Source of the DNA: Pezicula radicicola
Lineage: Eukaryota; Ascomycota; Leotiomycetes; Helotiales; Dermateaceae
Direction: 5' to 3'
Assembly: GCA_003008705.1 (NCBI GenBank)
Contig: PDUO01000090.1
Span: forward strand, 67,886-131,885
Length of the DNA: 64,000 nucleotides
This document shows positions 22,901 to 34,798 of the stretch, one piece after another; the stretch's first letter is position 1, and every line of letters starts with the position of its first letter. The notes under the pieces were generated by a model. The model saw nothing but the letters and a program-made list of their open reading frames with translations. It was not told the origin of the DNA and made no database searches. The translations under genes were made by a program, and so were the position numbers.

Positions 22901-23091
22901 TAGCCCGCTATGGCGCCTTCAAGAACATTAAGACGAGATTCTCTGCTACAGTTCTTCCGGGTCAAACCCTGCAGGTCGAGATGTGGAAGGAGGGTCAGAC
23001 AGTGTTATTCCAAACGAGAGTCAAGGAGACAGGTAAACTCTGTATTAGCAGTGGGGGCGCTGAATTGCTGGCTTCGGGTTCCAAGCTGTAA
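19948..23091 (+). pseudogene. Peroxisomal multifunctional enzyme type 2 (Fox2-like), broken
   Basis: Domain order is that of Fox2/MFE-2: two short-chain dehydrogenase domains, then a hotdog hydratase. SDR 1 begins VITGGGGRLGKAY and has RLDILINNVGILRD and [13 protein letters not shown] 2 begins VAVITGGGAGLG and has [14 protein letters not shown] and [11 protein letters not shown]. The hotdog part shows [44 protein letters not shown] and KETGKLCIS. It ends SKL, a classic PTS1. It would hydrate 2-enoyl-CoA and oxidise the (3R)-hydroxyacyl-CoA. At least five introns still splice cleanly. Lesions are TAG at 20618, TAG at 22608, TAG at 22828, and a small frameshifting deletion near 22790 that removes the residues before DRNP. 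The N-terminal start is uncertain. Confidence 0.9.
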
Positions 23092-23652
23092 ATAATTATT
23101 ACGAGCTTCCGTCGAACAGTCGGAGTATATATTTGTCTGAATTTGTGAATAACAAAAGTCACTATATATCACAGGCGTAACCTTGGGAGATTGAGCGAAC
23201 GGCTAACAGAAAATTGCTTCAACTAATTGATAGTAAATGGGACTCTGGAACACTACCTTTAGAAGGGATAAACTTTGAATTAGTAGTAATGAAGGGCTTG
23301 TTGAAGATAAATTTCTTGTAATTAAATTTCTATTTATTAGTTTTTATTTCGTTTTATTCTTCTCTAATAAATGAAGTTAGTCGTGAGTTCAAAATGGAGC
23401 TAAATAAGATACTGTAAAGCGTAAGCGAAATACACCGAGATGCATAGAATAAATCGAGGACTTTATTTGTGGGAGTCTGTCTAGGTAGTTATCTAAACAA
23501 GGTAGGATCTTGTTTACATTATTTACAAAACGTATACCAGCTACAGAGTCAGAAGTACCAGGCTTAGAAAATAGACCAAACCCTCAATATCTAGCAGAGA
23601 ATCTAAACTATAGCACAGGCGACTTGCGAGCCATACCCTCGAGTCACTCCAT
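23092..23652. other. Intergenic between convergent genes
   Basis: This AT-rich spacer separates the multifunctional enzyme from the end of the second BVMO. No frame is recognisable. T-rich tracts near 23320-23360 could serve 3' end formation, but nothing is specific enough to annotate. Confidence 0.4.
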
Positions 23653-25587
23653 CTATCGGATCTCAAAGTCATTGAAGTTGGGTGTGGATACCATGCGATG
23701 GTAGTCCGCAGTATACCATGGTACGTTGACACTTTGGCGCCCGAAATCGTTTACGTAGTATCCAGCGCCCTCCTGTTCCCAAATAAGGTCCTTGGACTCC
23801 TCGTCGATCTTAGCATTGTAGTCATCAAAAGCGTCTTTGCGGACCTCAATCGACTTCTTATCGTTCTCTATTAGATGAATTAACGCCGTGGCAGTGTACC
23901 GCGACCAAATCTCCCCCTATGAATAGAAGCCGCCCGAACGCGGCTGGTGGTTTAGACCATAGAAGCTGAAGAAGTTAGGGAAACCGGGCATCGCGAGACC
24001 AAGATATGAACGCACGCCATCCTTCTTCCACAGCTCTTCCGTCGTCTCCCTATTCCGGCCGACATACTTGCATGGGAAGAAGTACTGGGACACCTTGAAG
24101 CCGGTCCCGAGCACAACGATATCGTACTTGCGCTCCACGCCGTCAGCAGTCTTAATGCCTGTCTCAGTAAATGTATCGATCTTGTCCGTTATAAGCTCCA
24201 CGTTTTTGCGCCTCAGTATATCATAAAAGCCATTGTCCACAACCAACCGGCGCACCAACGGCGGATACTTAGGCAGAATTTTCTCCAGTAGGCCTGGGAT
24301 GTCTTTTGCCTTGGATTCAATATAATTGGTGAGGTTTTGACGCACCAGATCGTTACGCTTGTTGATCTTACCACCATTTGCTTGCCATTCCTGGTCATAG
24401 GTTTGGAGATACTGCAGCTGCTGAGATGTAATGTGGGCTGAATAGCAATACCAGTTCCAGTAGTAAGGCATGTGGTCAAAGATGTAGCGTACATGGTCGT
24501 CTATAAGCGATTTATAGCCATCCATGTTCATGATCCAATTTGGTGTACGCTGGTAGACAGTGAGCGACTTAGCCTGGGAGGCAACGCTGGCAGCGAGTTG
24601 GGTCCCCGTTGATCCTGTGCCCAGGAGAGCTACGTGTTTATTGCGATAGTCGACACTATGGTCCCACTTGGTGGTGTGAAACATCGGGCCCTTGAAGTCC
24701 TTGATGCCTTTTATATTTGGCTCATTAGGGGTCGTAAAAAGGCCGCTACCACTGACGACAGCGTTGCACCTAAGTGTCTCGATATGGCTATCGGTATAGT
24801 TAACGGTGAGCTCCCATTCGCTTGTGTCTTCGTGCTATATGGCGCTGACTACTTCACGGTTAAAGTAAAAGTGATCCTTGGCCTGGTATTGCTCTACCAC
24901 GTCTTCAAGGTATTTCCGCGTTTCGCCAGCCGTAGCGAAATACTCGGACCATGGGTAGTTCTTGACAAACTTAAACTAAAAGAGATAACTCGATGTATCG
25001 ACACGCGCATCAGGATACGTGTTGAGGAGCCAGGTGCCCCCAATGCCTCGCTGCCGCTCGAGCACCTGGAAGTGGAGGCCGAGCCGCTTGAATTACACGG
25101 CGGCGGCGAAGCCACTGATGCCACCGCCAACAACAATTATTTTGAACTTTGCAATCATTTCGGCGATGGGCTTCTTAGCTGTCCACTGAGCAGCGCGGGG
25201 AAATTCTTCGAACGCTAGCTCTTCGTAGTCGTAGTTGAATTCGCGCTCCCCAACAGGCTCATCGCCAAAGATGTCGATTAACTTCTTCACCTCGGCCTTT
25301 GATAATGGTGGCGGGGGAACAGGATCGTCTATCTTGTGCTTTGAGAGATAGGAAAAGGCCTTTTCCTTTAGGGCTGGAGCGTCTTTCTCGTCCAGAACGT
25401 GCGAAAACATGGCACCGCCGCGTATAGCATGGCGCCGAGTGCGCATCTTGGCCAAATCAGGGTTACCAGTTACTTGGAGCAGGGCAAGACGCAGGGCGTT
25501 CAGATTAGAGTTATTAATCGCCGCGCGGATAAAAGCCTCGTCAACCGGCTTTGTGCCATTAACTGATACATTGGCCTGTATAGCCAT
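23653..25587 (-). pseudogene. Baeyer-Villiger monooxygenase 2, broken by four stops only
   Basis: A single intronless frame of 645 codons runs from ATG 25585-25587 to TAG 23653. An N-terminal extension of about 150 residues precedes the FAD loop (KIIVVGGGISGFAAAV), as in the larger fungal BVMOs. The fingerprint FKGPMFHTTKWD fits FxGxxxHxxxWD. The NADPH loop is HVALLGTGSTGTQLA. VVLGTGFKVSQYFFP and the tail follow. Only four codons break it: TAA 25093, TAG 24976 (Gln in relatives, SYLF-Q-F), TAG 24835 (Trp) and TAG 23917 (Trp, FYS-W-GEIW). No frameshift is needed. These changes fit CpA-to-TpA transitions on one strand or the other. The enzyme would convert a ketone to an ester or lactone. Confidence 0.9.
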
Positions 25588-26331
25588 ATTTGGCTGCTTG
25601 TAAATACAGAATCGATGTACAGGACTCGAAAGGACTAGGAGAGAATCTCAAAAGGTAGCAACAAAGACTACAGGATTACTTATGCTCATAAAAGTACATA
25701 TATACCCACGGATGTTTAGACGTACTCGATGCAATGGGACATATTGTATATAGTATATGGAGGGTTAGCTTTCCGAAGGCCGAGGCCACTTCCCACCTTG
25801 GTACTGGCGTGGTATACAACGCAAGATTCCTAGCGGGTGGTTTTCAGAGCTGGGAAAGGTGTGCTCTTTTGTATTTTGTGTAGCTAGCTTACTTGGGTGT
25901 ATAGAGACTGAAAATCTATGGGTAGCTGCTGGCCCAGCTGAGATACCGGGAGCAGTAATAGTGGGCTGTTCGATCACCACCATATGTAAAATTGACTCAG
26001 GCATCCTCAGACCGGGCAATAAGTTCGTCGATTTAAGGATTTCTACTACGGATAGAGATGGCAGGACACACTCTACCGTACTCTAGCTAGTGGGAGTATA
26101 ACGTACAGCGCACGACCGAAACCCGATGTACAGTAAGGACCCCGGTATTCGGCCAAGGCTATATAAATCTTCCTACAAGCTAAAGCCGCCCCAACTATCC
26201 ACCACCCCCTCCCCCGAGAACCTGCTCATACCCTACACTTTGATGCCGCATCCTTAGAACTCATAATCTCGGGTTAATAACGAGGGGAAGTCATTGTTGG
26301 CTCCTCTGCACCCGTTTGATACGAATCCAAA
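25588..26331. other. Divergent promoter region between BVMO 2 and the acyl-CoA synthetase
   Basis: The two genes point away from each other, so both promoters probably lie here. A C-rich stretch occurs at about 26195-26215. Short frames inside (25765-26086) match nothing. No binding site can be assigned with confidence. Confidence 0.4.
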
Positions 26332-28271
26332 ATGGTTTCCAAATCTAGATATCTCGATGTTGAATGTAAGCCAATGCTGCTGTCTGGGATATTCCATTTG
26401 CTAATTATCGCCTCTCTGTGAGCAGATCCCACGGATTTGACCGTATGAGAATGGGCTTTCGAAGACCCGAGATACTCAGTATTGCTTAACTATCTACCCA
26501 ACGAGGTCTGCGGCTTCACTAATGCTGCTACCCAGGAGCGGCTGGACTTCTTCCAGGTGAAGGAGTACTCAACTTATCTATGTACAGCCTTGGTGAAAAA
26601 GTACGACTTGCAGAAGACAGACACGGTATCGCTCTTTAGCCAGAATACGATATCGTATCCGGTAGCTATGTTCGCCGTCTTGAGAGCAGGTGTGTTCGAG
26701 AAACGGCCCCCTTCCACTGATCCTTGGGCGATGAAACCACCTACAGTCGAATGCCTGCTGGAGATAGAAGCTGACGCGAAATACCAGGTGGAAGGGTCAA
26801 CGGCGTATCTCCTACGAATAGCGTAGACGAGATGGCAAGTGCTCTCAAGACGGCGGAAGCCAAGTATATTATGACAGTGTCTAACTCTATTAAAGTTGCT
26901 CTGGCCACTGCAGAGGAAGCCGGGATCCCTAAGGACCGTATCTTTTTATTAGAAGGAGAGGTCGAGGGCTACACTACGATGAAGCAGCTGTTGGAAATTG
27001 GTAAGAGTTATAGTAAACATAGCAAGGTCCCCTTCTATTGCATCCTACGGGGTGGTATAAATGATATTTGTGGTTTTCTAAACTTTAGTAGCGGTACAAC
27101 AAGCCTGCCAAAAGTGGTATATATCCGCGAATCTGTCTCTTGGGCACCCTAGATGACTTAACTATTAACTTATAACAATAGGTAATGCTGTCTCATAGGA
27201 ATGTGATTGCTCAATGTCTTCAGTTGAAGGATGTGGCCGGGCCTGAACAGAAAAGGTTCTTGGTATACCTTCCCCTGTTCCATAGTAAGAATAGCCATAT
27301 AGCTGAACATTAACTCTACCGTAACAATACTAACGGACTCCTAGTCAGCGGGCTCGTGCGCTTCCTGAACTGGCCTATTGCTAGTAACGACGAATGTGTC
27401 ATGCTTCCACAGTTCACCATAGAAGATTTCCTGAAGGCTATCATCAACTATTAGATAACAGACCTCTCTCTCGTCCCGTCGATTGTCATACGATTAGTAC
27501 GCGACCCGATCGTGAATGACTATAATATAACATACTTAAAGCGTATCGTATATGGCGCAGCTCCCCTGGGCCTTGAAATTATTCAGCTGCTTGCCAAGAA
27601 GATGCCGTGGGTTGTCATGCTGCTGCCTCACAACCTACCCACCTGAATTCTACGGCTTTGAATATGCCAACAACGGGGGGGTGCTTCTGGGTTCGACAGA
27701 AGTGAAAGTCATCGACCTACATATAGGTAAAGAGCTAGGGCTAAATGAAACAGGCGAAATCCTTGCCAAAGGCCCACAGATCGCGATGGGGTACCTTGCG
27801 AATACGAGGGAATCGGCCAAGACCTTCGGTGCCGACGGTTTTCTACATACAGGGGATATTGGTTGTATTAATGACCAAGGCTTCATCCGTATTGTAGACC
27901 GGATCAAAGAGATAATCAAGGTCAAGGGCCAACAAGTTCCGCCGGCCGATCTGGAGTATCTCTTAATAGGCCACCCCGATGTTAATAATTGCGTTGTGAT
28001 AGGGGTACCCGATGATTACAGTGCCGAACGGCCCAAGGCGTATGTGACACTGAACAGCAATGTCGACCCTGGTGATGCCATTGGGAGGAAACTGATTCAA
28101 TATATGAAAGATAAGCGGGTGCGCTATAAATGGGTGAAGGAAGTCGAATTTATCACCGAGATACCGAAAAGCCCAAGTAGTAAGATCTTGAGGAGGGTAC
28201 TACGCGACAGAGAGCAAACGGGGGAGAGGGGATATGTCGTCAAAGACGTTCCCGAGCGGGCAAAATTGTAG
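26332..28271 (+). pseudogene. 4-coumarate-CoA ligase-like acyl-CoA synthetase, peroxisomal, broken
   Basis: It starts MVSKSRYLDVE at 26332 and ends AKL (PTS1) at 28271. The AMP-binding P-loop reads FSSGTTSLPKVV. The middle has VYGAAPLGLEIIQLLAKK, and the C-terminal lobe has GYLANTRESAKTF, FLHTGDIGCINDQG, IVDRIKEIIKVKGQQV and PKSPSSKILRR, whose last Lys is the expected adenylation lysine. Introns can be placed after the start exon, at about 26689-26788, after KV at about 27115 and at about 27289. All restore the frame. Lesions are a TGA near 26449 (Trp), a TAG near 27453 (Gln, NY-Q-ITDLS) and a frameshifting deletion near 27620-27640 that removes the A5 motif around GMTE. It would activate the free acid to its CoA ester. 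Confidence 0.88.
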
Positions 28272-29304
28272 GGACGTCCAACATTAAAAGATTCATGCAG
28301 GGAGCAATTGGTTTTGTGCGATAAAGTATGGTAAATTGCAAAATAGGGGAACATGGTCAGAATGTTGTACGGCGACTAGTACGAGTAGAAGCACTTTTCC
28401 TACAGCTCTAGGATTCCTTGGAATCTAATGTGTGACAAGACTTTTGAGTCGGGTTAAGGCCCCTACGTAACTTACTACATAGCTCTATAAGAGCCTCTTA
28501 GTAGGCTCCCCATGTAAGCTTAACCCCGAAGAAAGTATCATTGTTTGCGCCTTTGATTACCCTCACATATAGTAGCCCCGATGTCCTCTTTAGGTATCAA
28601 TATCGTGCTGCCTATGTGCAATGGCTCTAAGCGTAAAAAATGGCCCAGCAGTGCTACGTTGGCCAATTGACTAGATTATTTTCTTTGTACCCTGCTCTAA
28701 ACCAGTACCCGTGGCAATTTCTTAGTTAGAGAGTATTCTTTCATATAGCTTGGTGGCACACTCATCTCCCCTATCTCTGGTTTATACAAATTATGGCAGA
28801 AACAATACGTGATACCACTGGGATTAGCTGTAGCTCTCTGGGGATCGCTAATACAACTGCTATTAGTCTAAGTCTAGGCAATACCGAGGCTTATTCGTTG
28901 ATTTCTATAGCCGGGCGTAGTCACCAAATTACTGTACGGGTAGCCGAAACAGGTCGGGGCGAGGCGTCCTTAACTTCCTTTGTTCTGAGGTATAATATCA
29001 TATTATTTACCACACGATTGAGTACCAGAACTTTAACAGTCTTCCCACCCCGAGCGGTCTCCATCCCTGAATCATATCATATACATTTAAGCACGACAAC
29101 CCGACACCTTGGAAACCTTCCNNNNNNNNNNNNNNNNNNNNNNNNNNNNNNNNNNNNNNNNNNNNNNNNNNNNNNNNNNNNNCCCCAACGTTTTATTTAT
29201 CCACAAGTACCTTTTCTGTATTTTTATATCGATTGTTGATATAATTACAAAATGTCTTACAGGGGAGAAACCGCCTATATTACAGGTAGGATACATTCTC
29301 TTGA
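28272..29304. other. Intergenic with an unassigned 110-codon frame
   Basis: A forward frame from 28793 is open up to the assembly gap and is rich in Ser/Thr, but I do not recognise it. The rest is AT-rich. The 5' end of the next gene should lie near the right edge. Confidence 0.35.
29122..29182. other. Assembly gap (61 N)
   Basis: Sixty-one consecutive N characters. The true length of missing sequence is not known from the window. The gap sits just upstream of the prostaglandin-dehydrogenase-like SDR relic and could hide its promoter or true start. Confidence 1.
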
Positions 29305-29894
29305 GCACAAGACAACCAGTAGATACTGATGACCGTGCCATAGGAGGTGCCAGTGGTATTGCCCGTTCCCTGGCTGTAGGGCTCGTCAGCAAGGGGTATA
29401 CACCCTCAGTGCATGAACACAAAGAAAGCCGCTAACAGCCCCCCGTCCGTACAGGATGAAGGTTTTCATTGTAGATCGCAATACCTAGGGTGTTGAGGAA
29501 ACCACCCAAGAGCTTAACAAGAATGGCCAATTTACTTGGGCAGTACAGGTCGACGTGGCGGACTGGGAATCGCAGGAAAAAGGGTTCCAAGCTGCCGTCA
29601 ATGAACTTGGCCACATTGATTATATATTTACCTCTGCTGGGATTACCGAGTCGCTATTCATTCCCAACCAACCACGTGAAACCGGTTTTGAGAAGCTAGA
29701 ACTAGCCGTTTGGAATGTGAACGGGGCTGGTGCCTTGTATAGCACCGCGCTAGCGGTCCAGCAATTTCGCCGTCAGAAGCTAAACAAGTACGGATTTCGT
29801 GGAAAGAGTAAGCTCAAAACTCAAGATGTCTTCAAATACATGTCCCTAATATAGGTATCTGTAGTGGCAATAGTCGCCTCTGCACGCGGATTTT

Positions 29895-29902
29895 ACTATA
29901 TC
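29895..29902 (+). repeat. 8-bp target-site duplication, left copy
   Basis: ACTATATC directly precedes the element and is repeated exactly at 30776-30783. This marks a single insertion event with an 8-bp staggered cut, as for hAT transposons. Confidence 0.85.
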
Positions 29903-30775
29903 CAGTGTGGCTAACAATATGACAATATACCGTTTCCTTTATGATATAGGCAATATGATATCACAATTCCTATATTGTTACAAGATGATATGATATTAGA
30001 AACCCTATATTATAGTAATATGGTATGATATTAGGATGCCTATATTACCAGTATATTGTTATATTATGATATTATTTATAGATATTAGTAATGTCCTATA
30101 CTAGGCATCTAATTGGCTAGAACCATATAAAATAGGCTGTAAAATAGTTATTCTATTCTATAAATCATAAATTCAAAGTTAGGCTCTTATATTAGTTTTG
30201 AAATAACCTTCCATATAGGCTTCGACATAGACTCCTATAGGCTTCGAAATAGGCTCCTATATAGGCTTTAAAATAGACTTCGAAAAAATAGGCTCCTATA
30301 TTAGAATTAATATAGTGGAAGTAATAGAATTAATAGAATTAATAGAATTAATAGAATTAATAGAATTAATAGAATTAATAAATATCGATATAATACTAAT
30401 AGATTAATTAGTTATCTAATAGGTCGATTTAACCTATATAGTAGGCCTTAAATAGCCCGGAGGTACCAAGATATACCTTGGGCGTATATTAGTAAGTACT
30501 CTTTCGGCTTCGAAATAGGCTCTCATATAGGCCCGAAATAGGGTCTTATATAGGCCCAAAATTATAGGGGATAAGATAGTTAATATAGAGTTAGAATCGC
30601 TTAGAATCATGTGACGATATTGTTTATATTGACAATATGGCAATATTATTACTAGCAATATGATATAGAAGTTCTTATATCACAAAGGAAACGATATTAG
30701 AAGTCTGATATCGTTTTATTACGAAATGATATGAAAGTGGGCTATATCATATTGTTTATATTGTTAGCCACACTG
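29903..30775. mobile_element. Non-autonomous hAT-like transposon, 873 bp
   Basis: The terminal inverted repeats begin CAGTGTGGCTAACAATAT at both ends and continue with one small indel to about 26 bp. The flanking ACTATATC is duplicated perfectly (29895-29902 and 30776-30783). An 8-bp duplication with a CAG start is typical of the hAT superfamily. The interior is AT-rich and has no transposase frame. It repeats motifs such as TATAGGCTTCGAAATAGG and an AATTAATAG tandem array, so it needs a transposase in trans. It interrupts the dehydrogenase at 29305-31203 near the Tyr active site. Perfect flanking duplications suggest the insertion is young relative to other decay. Confidence 0.85.
30309..30380 (+). 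repeat. 9-bp tandem array inside the hAT-like element
   Basis: About seven consecutive copies of the unit AATTAATAG lie within the AT-rich core of the transposon. Copy number could vary among element copies. No function is apparent. Confidence 0.75.
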
Positions 30776-31203
30776 ACTATATCACACCCCTTCCTATCTA
30801 CACCGCTTCAAAGCAGTAAGTCGTTTAGTTTTCTCCTACATCACTCCATGAATTGTAAGCAAGACTTAGTGCCATCGTCGGTTTCGTCCGTACATTTAGC
30901 AAATCCTTGGCCGAAGAAAAGATCACACTGAATACTATATACCCCAACATAGTCAAGACGAATATTTCTACAGGGGACTTCTATGATAAAGCTGGGGAAA
31001 GGGGACTACTCGTCACCTTGGACTCTCTATTAAAAACCTTTGAGTCTCTACTAGGTACAAATAATGTCTCGGGAGAGGCTATCGAAGTCCTACCTGGCGA
31101 CGGTGGGTATAGGCTTAAAGAAATTACTGAGTATACCAACGAAAAGGCTAAGGAGAGTGTTGAATTGACTATAGCCCGATCACAGAAGCTTTCTAGAGGC
31201 TAA

Positions 31204-31765
31204 ATTAATTTTATACCCCAAATCGATCTAAGATTAGCCCTCTTTTACCAAAGCAGACGTGGTGAGACAAGTTAAATAGGCAAGCCGCGTAACTATCTTA
31301 GGGGAGGTGTAACAGTACAACCCATCTCAATAGGAAATAAAGAGCCCCAGCCAATCCAACCCTTTGGACAGTAAAACAACCACCAATTGCTGCAAATGAG
31401 GGGTAGTAGTACTGTAACCCCCAAGCCATATCGTCAATACCTCGCCGGGGGCCGAGCAGAAATTTCTGCCGCCTAATACACACATGCGGGTGGAAGTTTG
31501 GTGAAATCCAACACCTCATTTCCGGGTATCTGCCACCCACAGGGGTGGATGCCATGTGGTATAGAGGAAGCTTGCCTACCTGCAGGTTGTCACAGTTAGG
31601 GAATATTCATCCCCTTCGTAAATCATCGTCTAAATTTATAAAACAGGTTTTCGGGTGTAAAGAAACTTTATCATGCATGAGGGAAAATTAATTATAGGAT
31701 AGCCTAAGCTATACTACCCAGCTCTCTATACAATTCAGATAGCCAACTTAACATAGATTAGAGGA
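31204..31765. other. Intergenic between convergent dehydrogenase relics
   Basis: No gene is supported. A minus-strand frame at 31298-31555 is open but unrecognised. The stretch includes the 3' flanks of both neighbouring dehydrogenases. Confidence 0.4.
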
Positions 31766-32777
31766 TTAGACCGAAAAATCTACGGTGGTCGGCAATGCCC
31801 ATCCAGCATCGACATTGATAATTGAGCCAGTTATGTATAACAACTCGTCTAAAAGAAGGAAGGCAACCACTTTCCCAACTTCCTCTAGCTGTGATATACG
31901 CTTGAGGTACAACCGGTTTGCTGTCAATTTGACATCTACTCCCTCACAAAAGCCCAGTACAAGAGGGGTAGCAACTGCGGATCTTGTTTCCAATATATTA
32001 GCTTGTATTTGTGGCATAGAGACTGACTAGACGTGAGAGGACTTACGGTGCGACGCTGTTAACGCGAATCCCTTTCGGTCTATACTCCACAGCGGCTGTA
32101 CGCGTAAGGCCTACGACGGCATGCTTACTAGCACCGTAGGCCGCTATATAAGGAGAGGCACAAATGCCAGCCAAGAAGAAACGGTCACAACCGAGCTGCC
32201 AGGCGGTAGCTTAGGTAGCTAAGCCTGGAGAGCTTTGAATCTGTGTGCCAGTGACGACGTCAGTTAACTACATAACGAACTGATAGTGAATAAAAGATAC
32301 AAGATTTGCTGCAGGGTAGATTTACGTTCTAGTCGAATTGATGGTCATGATGCGTTCCCATGATTCATCAGAGAGGTTCCCGATTAGCTCGTCAAAAGCC
32401 ACAGTGCCTGCAACGTTGGCAGCGCCGTCAAGCCGACCAAAGTCTTGGATGGCTTTGCTGATCCACTAGTTAACTTCCTCAGTATTAGTAACGTCGACTT
32501 TCAAAGTCGTGATCCTCTGATCATTTGCAATGCGTTGTTGCTGAATCTCAGGCGTAACTTCATCGAGGACGTCCTTTCGGATGTCGCAAAGGGCGAGTGA
32601 TGTACCCCGTTGATAGAGTATTTTAGCTGTAGAGAGTCTAATTCCGGATGCCGCACCTATTAGAACTTGAGTTCTTACTGTTCTATGCGACGCTATATGA
32701 AAACGAGGGGCAGAAAAATCAATATACCAGAGACGGCGATGACTTTTCCCGAAAAGGATGACATTCTTAAGAGTCAA
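31766..32777 (-). pseudogene. Short-chain dehydrogenase 2, broken
   Basis: Read leftward, the first exon has GAASGIRLSTAKILYQRGTS (the TGxxxGxG loop, eroded), LALCDIRKDVLDEV, KVDVTNTEEVN-stop, then KAIQDFGRLDGAANVAGTVA. After an intron near 32220-32320 come PYIAAYGASKHAVVGL with the catalytic Tyr and Lys, and RPKGIRVNSVAP. The last exon ends YITGSIINVDAGWALPTTV at 31766. TAG at 32466 is a Gln in relatives (VN-Q-WISKAI). A one-base deletion near 32180, within the Ser active-site strand, shifts the frame before LAGICASPY. It would oxidise or reduce a hydroxyl/keto group. The nature of its substrate is not evident. Confidence 0.8.
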
Positions 32778-33659
32778 GGTACACTAGGTTCTCGTTTGAA
32801 GATGGGAGCAGAATACTCTCTGTTCAAGACTAACAGGGATATCTAGTAGGGATATGTAGTTCTGGCTCTTGAAGGTACACTCATATCAGGACATGGATAT
32901 ATCATGTATATACATGTATACTAGTGTAGCACCAGAATTAAGTTATAATAGTTTCGGCAACTACTACATGGCTCCTCGGTAACTGCTTTCATCCTCGGTC
33001 ACTAACGTTATATAGACGGTAGGGCCGTGATATACTAACCTTCAACGTCTGCAGACAACTTAGATAATTGCTTCCGAAAGTGCACGAGTTGGACTTACAA
33101 GTGGCCTGTTTTCTATAGCAAATGCGTGCTCTACCGTTTCATCCTGTCCTTATTCTCATGAAGAAGCTTCGGATTAAAATTCCAAGTGATTCCCGCCGGG
33201 AATAAGATATATCTCAATATAACCAAGATATAGATATAGAAGGAGAAGTAAAATGAAGTTGAAAGTAATTCTTTCTTCCAGCTGATTCTTTGCCACTAAC
33301 GAAAATATGATACTTATGATCTTATGGAACGATGGTTGGGACTCCGTTCGGAGGATGGTTCCAGAACGCTCTATCGTTGGGAATAATCCCCTGACTGAGA
33401 TAGTGTCAGTATACAACTTTCAGGCTTGTGCATTGGTGCAGGAGATAACTTTTTGTGATATACACACCACGTCGCCATATTGATGAAGCTTGTCGTATAC
33501 ATAATTTAGTAACCGAGATGAGAGCAGGCCACACTAGTAGTAATTTGTCGAGGTGATGCATATATGGATATTCCTCGCCAATCCTCGCATAAGCCGCTTG
33601 TTAATCTAAAAGAACTTTGACGAATGTCTTCAGAATGGAAAGGATAAAACAACCCACAT
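32778..33659. other. Intergenic, no supported gene
   Basis: This is a divergent spacer between SDR 2 (leftward) and the thioesterase (rightward). It includes a small palindromic ATGTATATACATGTATAC stretch near 32905. Frames inside match nothing I know. Confidence 0.4.
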
Positions 33660-34798
33660 GATTCCAAGTACACCTGAGGATAAACTGTAGCACTTCACAC
33701 CTGTGAGCAGATACGAAGTATTCCATCAATTGAACGTGCCCTGTCATTTCTCCCTGCTCCGGAACATGGAGAAAATGTGTATATCAATACAGAATCGTTG
33801 TGGTATCCGGTTTAGGGACGTGGCATCTTTGGGGGCGCTTTGATTGCTCAATCCCTCGTCATCGCCCAACATACCGTCCCGTCCCACCTTCTTGTCCATA
33901 GTACGCATTGCAACTTCATTTCCGCAGCAAACAACAGCTCTCCCATTTTCTACTACGTTAAGAAAATTCCGAGAGGCCGTAACAGCGCCACAAGACTCCT
34001 TGAGGCACAGCAATCTAGAAAGTGCGTTTTATTGCCCTGATAAGCTTCTTGTATGAGGCCTCATTGGGGAACAAAAATAAGTTGGAGCACCAAGTATGTA
34101 TACCCCTCGAGGGTGTCAAGTCAAAGGCCCCATCCAAGCACGGCGAGCCAGTGGATGAGAAGTTCTTATCGAGAACTTGCCAGGCGGATAAGGGCAGCCT
34201 GTATGAATGCGTTCGACTTCCTAAAGACCACCAGGAACGGCGACCAGAGCTTCAGCGACTACAACAATAGATTCGGACACGAGACCCAATCGGCAACTAT
34301 TAATCACGCTTCACATCTGAGGCCCTTGTTCCGCAAAATCAAAATACGCATCTTGCTGCCCTCGCATATATGACTGACAATTATTTCATTGGCACTGCTT
34401 CTCGGGTCCATCATGGAAATCGATTCAATAACAAACACGCTATAGAACCTATAATTGCATCCCTCAGGAGTCACGGTTCGTCAGAGAGCAAGTTGAATGA
34501 ACTTTCTAGTCTCAAACAAGAAGAGGCAGAAGAGAATGGTAGAACTGATGTGGCCTCTACGCAAGAGCGGCCTAACATTGAGATGATGGTTAGTCTAGAT
34601 CATACGATTTTCTTCCACAATCAAGCCACAGTGAAAGCGGATGAATGGATGTTTTCGGAAATGGAGACTCTATAGACAGGGGATAAGAGAGGCCTTGTTG
34701 TGCAGAAGATTTGGACCCGTCAGGGAGTTCTGGTTGCAACTTGCTTTCAGGAAGGCGCTATACGCTTACTACAGGATCGACCACAAAGCAAGATATGA
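33660..34798 (+). pseudogene. TesB/ACOT8-type acyl-CoA thioesterase II, broken
   Basis: This is a double-hotdog thioesterase. The first hotdog shows IERALSFLPAPEHGENVY, then TAG at 33813, then GRGIFGGALIAQSLVIAQ, HSTHCNFISAANNSSPI and YYVKKIPRGRNSATR. The second shows HLAALAYMTDNYFIGTASR, NRFNNKHAIEPIIASLRS, SLDHTIFFHN and QKIWTRQGVLVATCFQEG. It ends SKI, a PTS1-like tripeptide. A single T is missing near 34025, which shifts the frame. TAG near 34268 and TAG at about 34673 replace residues that are Trp in relatives, and a TAA lies near 34301. It would release free acids from peroxisomal acyl-CoAs, the role of ACOT8. The start exon is uncertain. Confidence 0.85.

Larger units (their letters stand above)
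29305..31203 (+). pseudogene. Short-chain dehydrogenase (15-hydroxyprostaglandin dehydrogenase-like), split by a transposon
   Basis: The first part reads GGASGIARSLAVGLVSKG, an intron, then MKVFIVDRNT-stop-GVEETT, VQVDVADWESQ, FTSAGITESLF and ALAVQQFRRQKLNKYG. The second part, after an 873-bp insertion, resumes ITPLPIYTASK, an intron, then FVRTFSKSLAEEKITLNTIYP and a C-terminal region ending KLSRG. The YTASK contains the SDR catalytic Tyr and Lys. With the insertion and its duplicated 8 bp removed, the two halves join in frame as GFYYI followed by TPLPIY. The only other lesion I see is TAG at 29486, a Gln in relatives. The likely role is NAD-dependent oxidation of a secondary alcohol to a ketone, which would suit feeding a BVMO. 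Confidence 0.85.

Noticed and set aside
30309..30380. Tandem AATTAATAG units as a possible CRISPR-like array.
   Set aside because: Units are contiguous with no spacers, AT-only, and lie inside a transposon. CRISPR arrays are not expected in a fungal nuclear genome.
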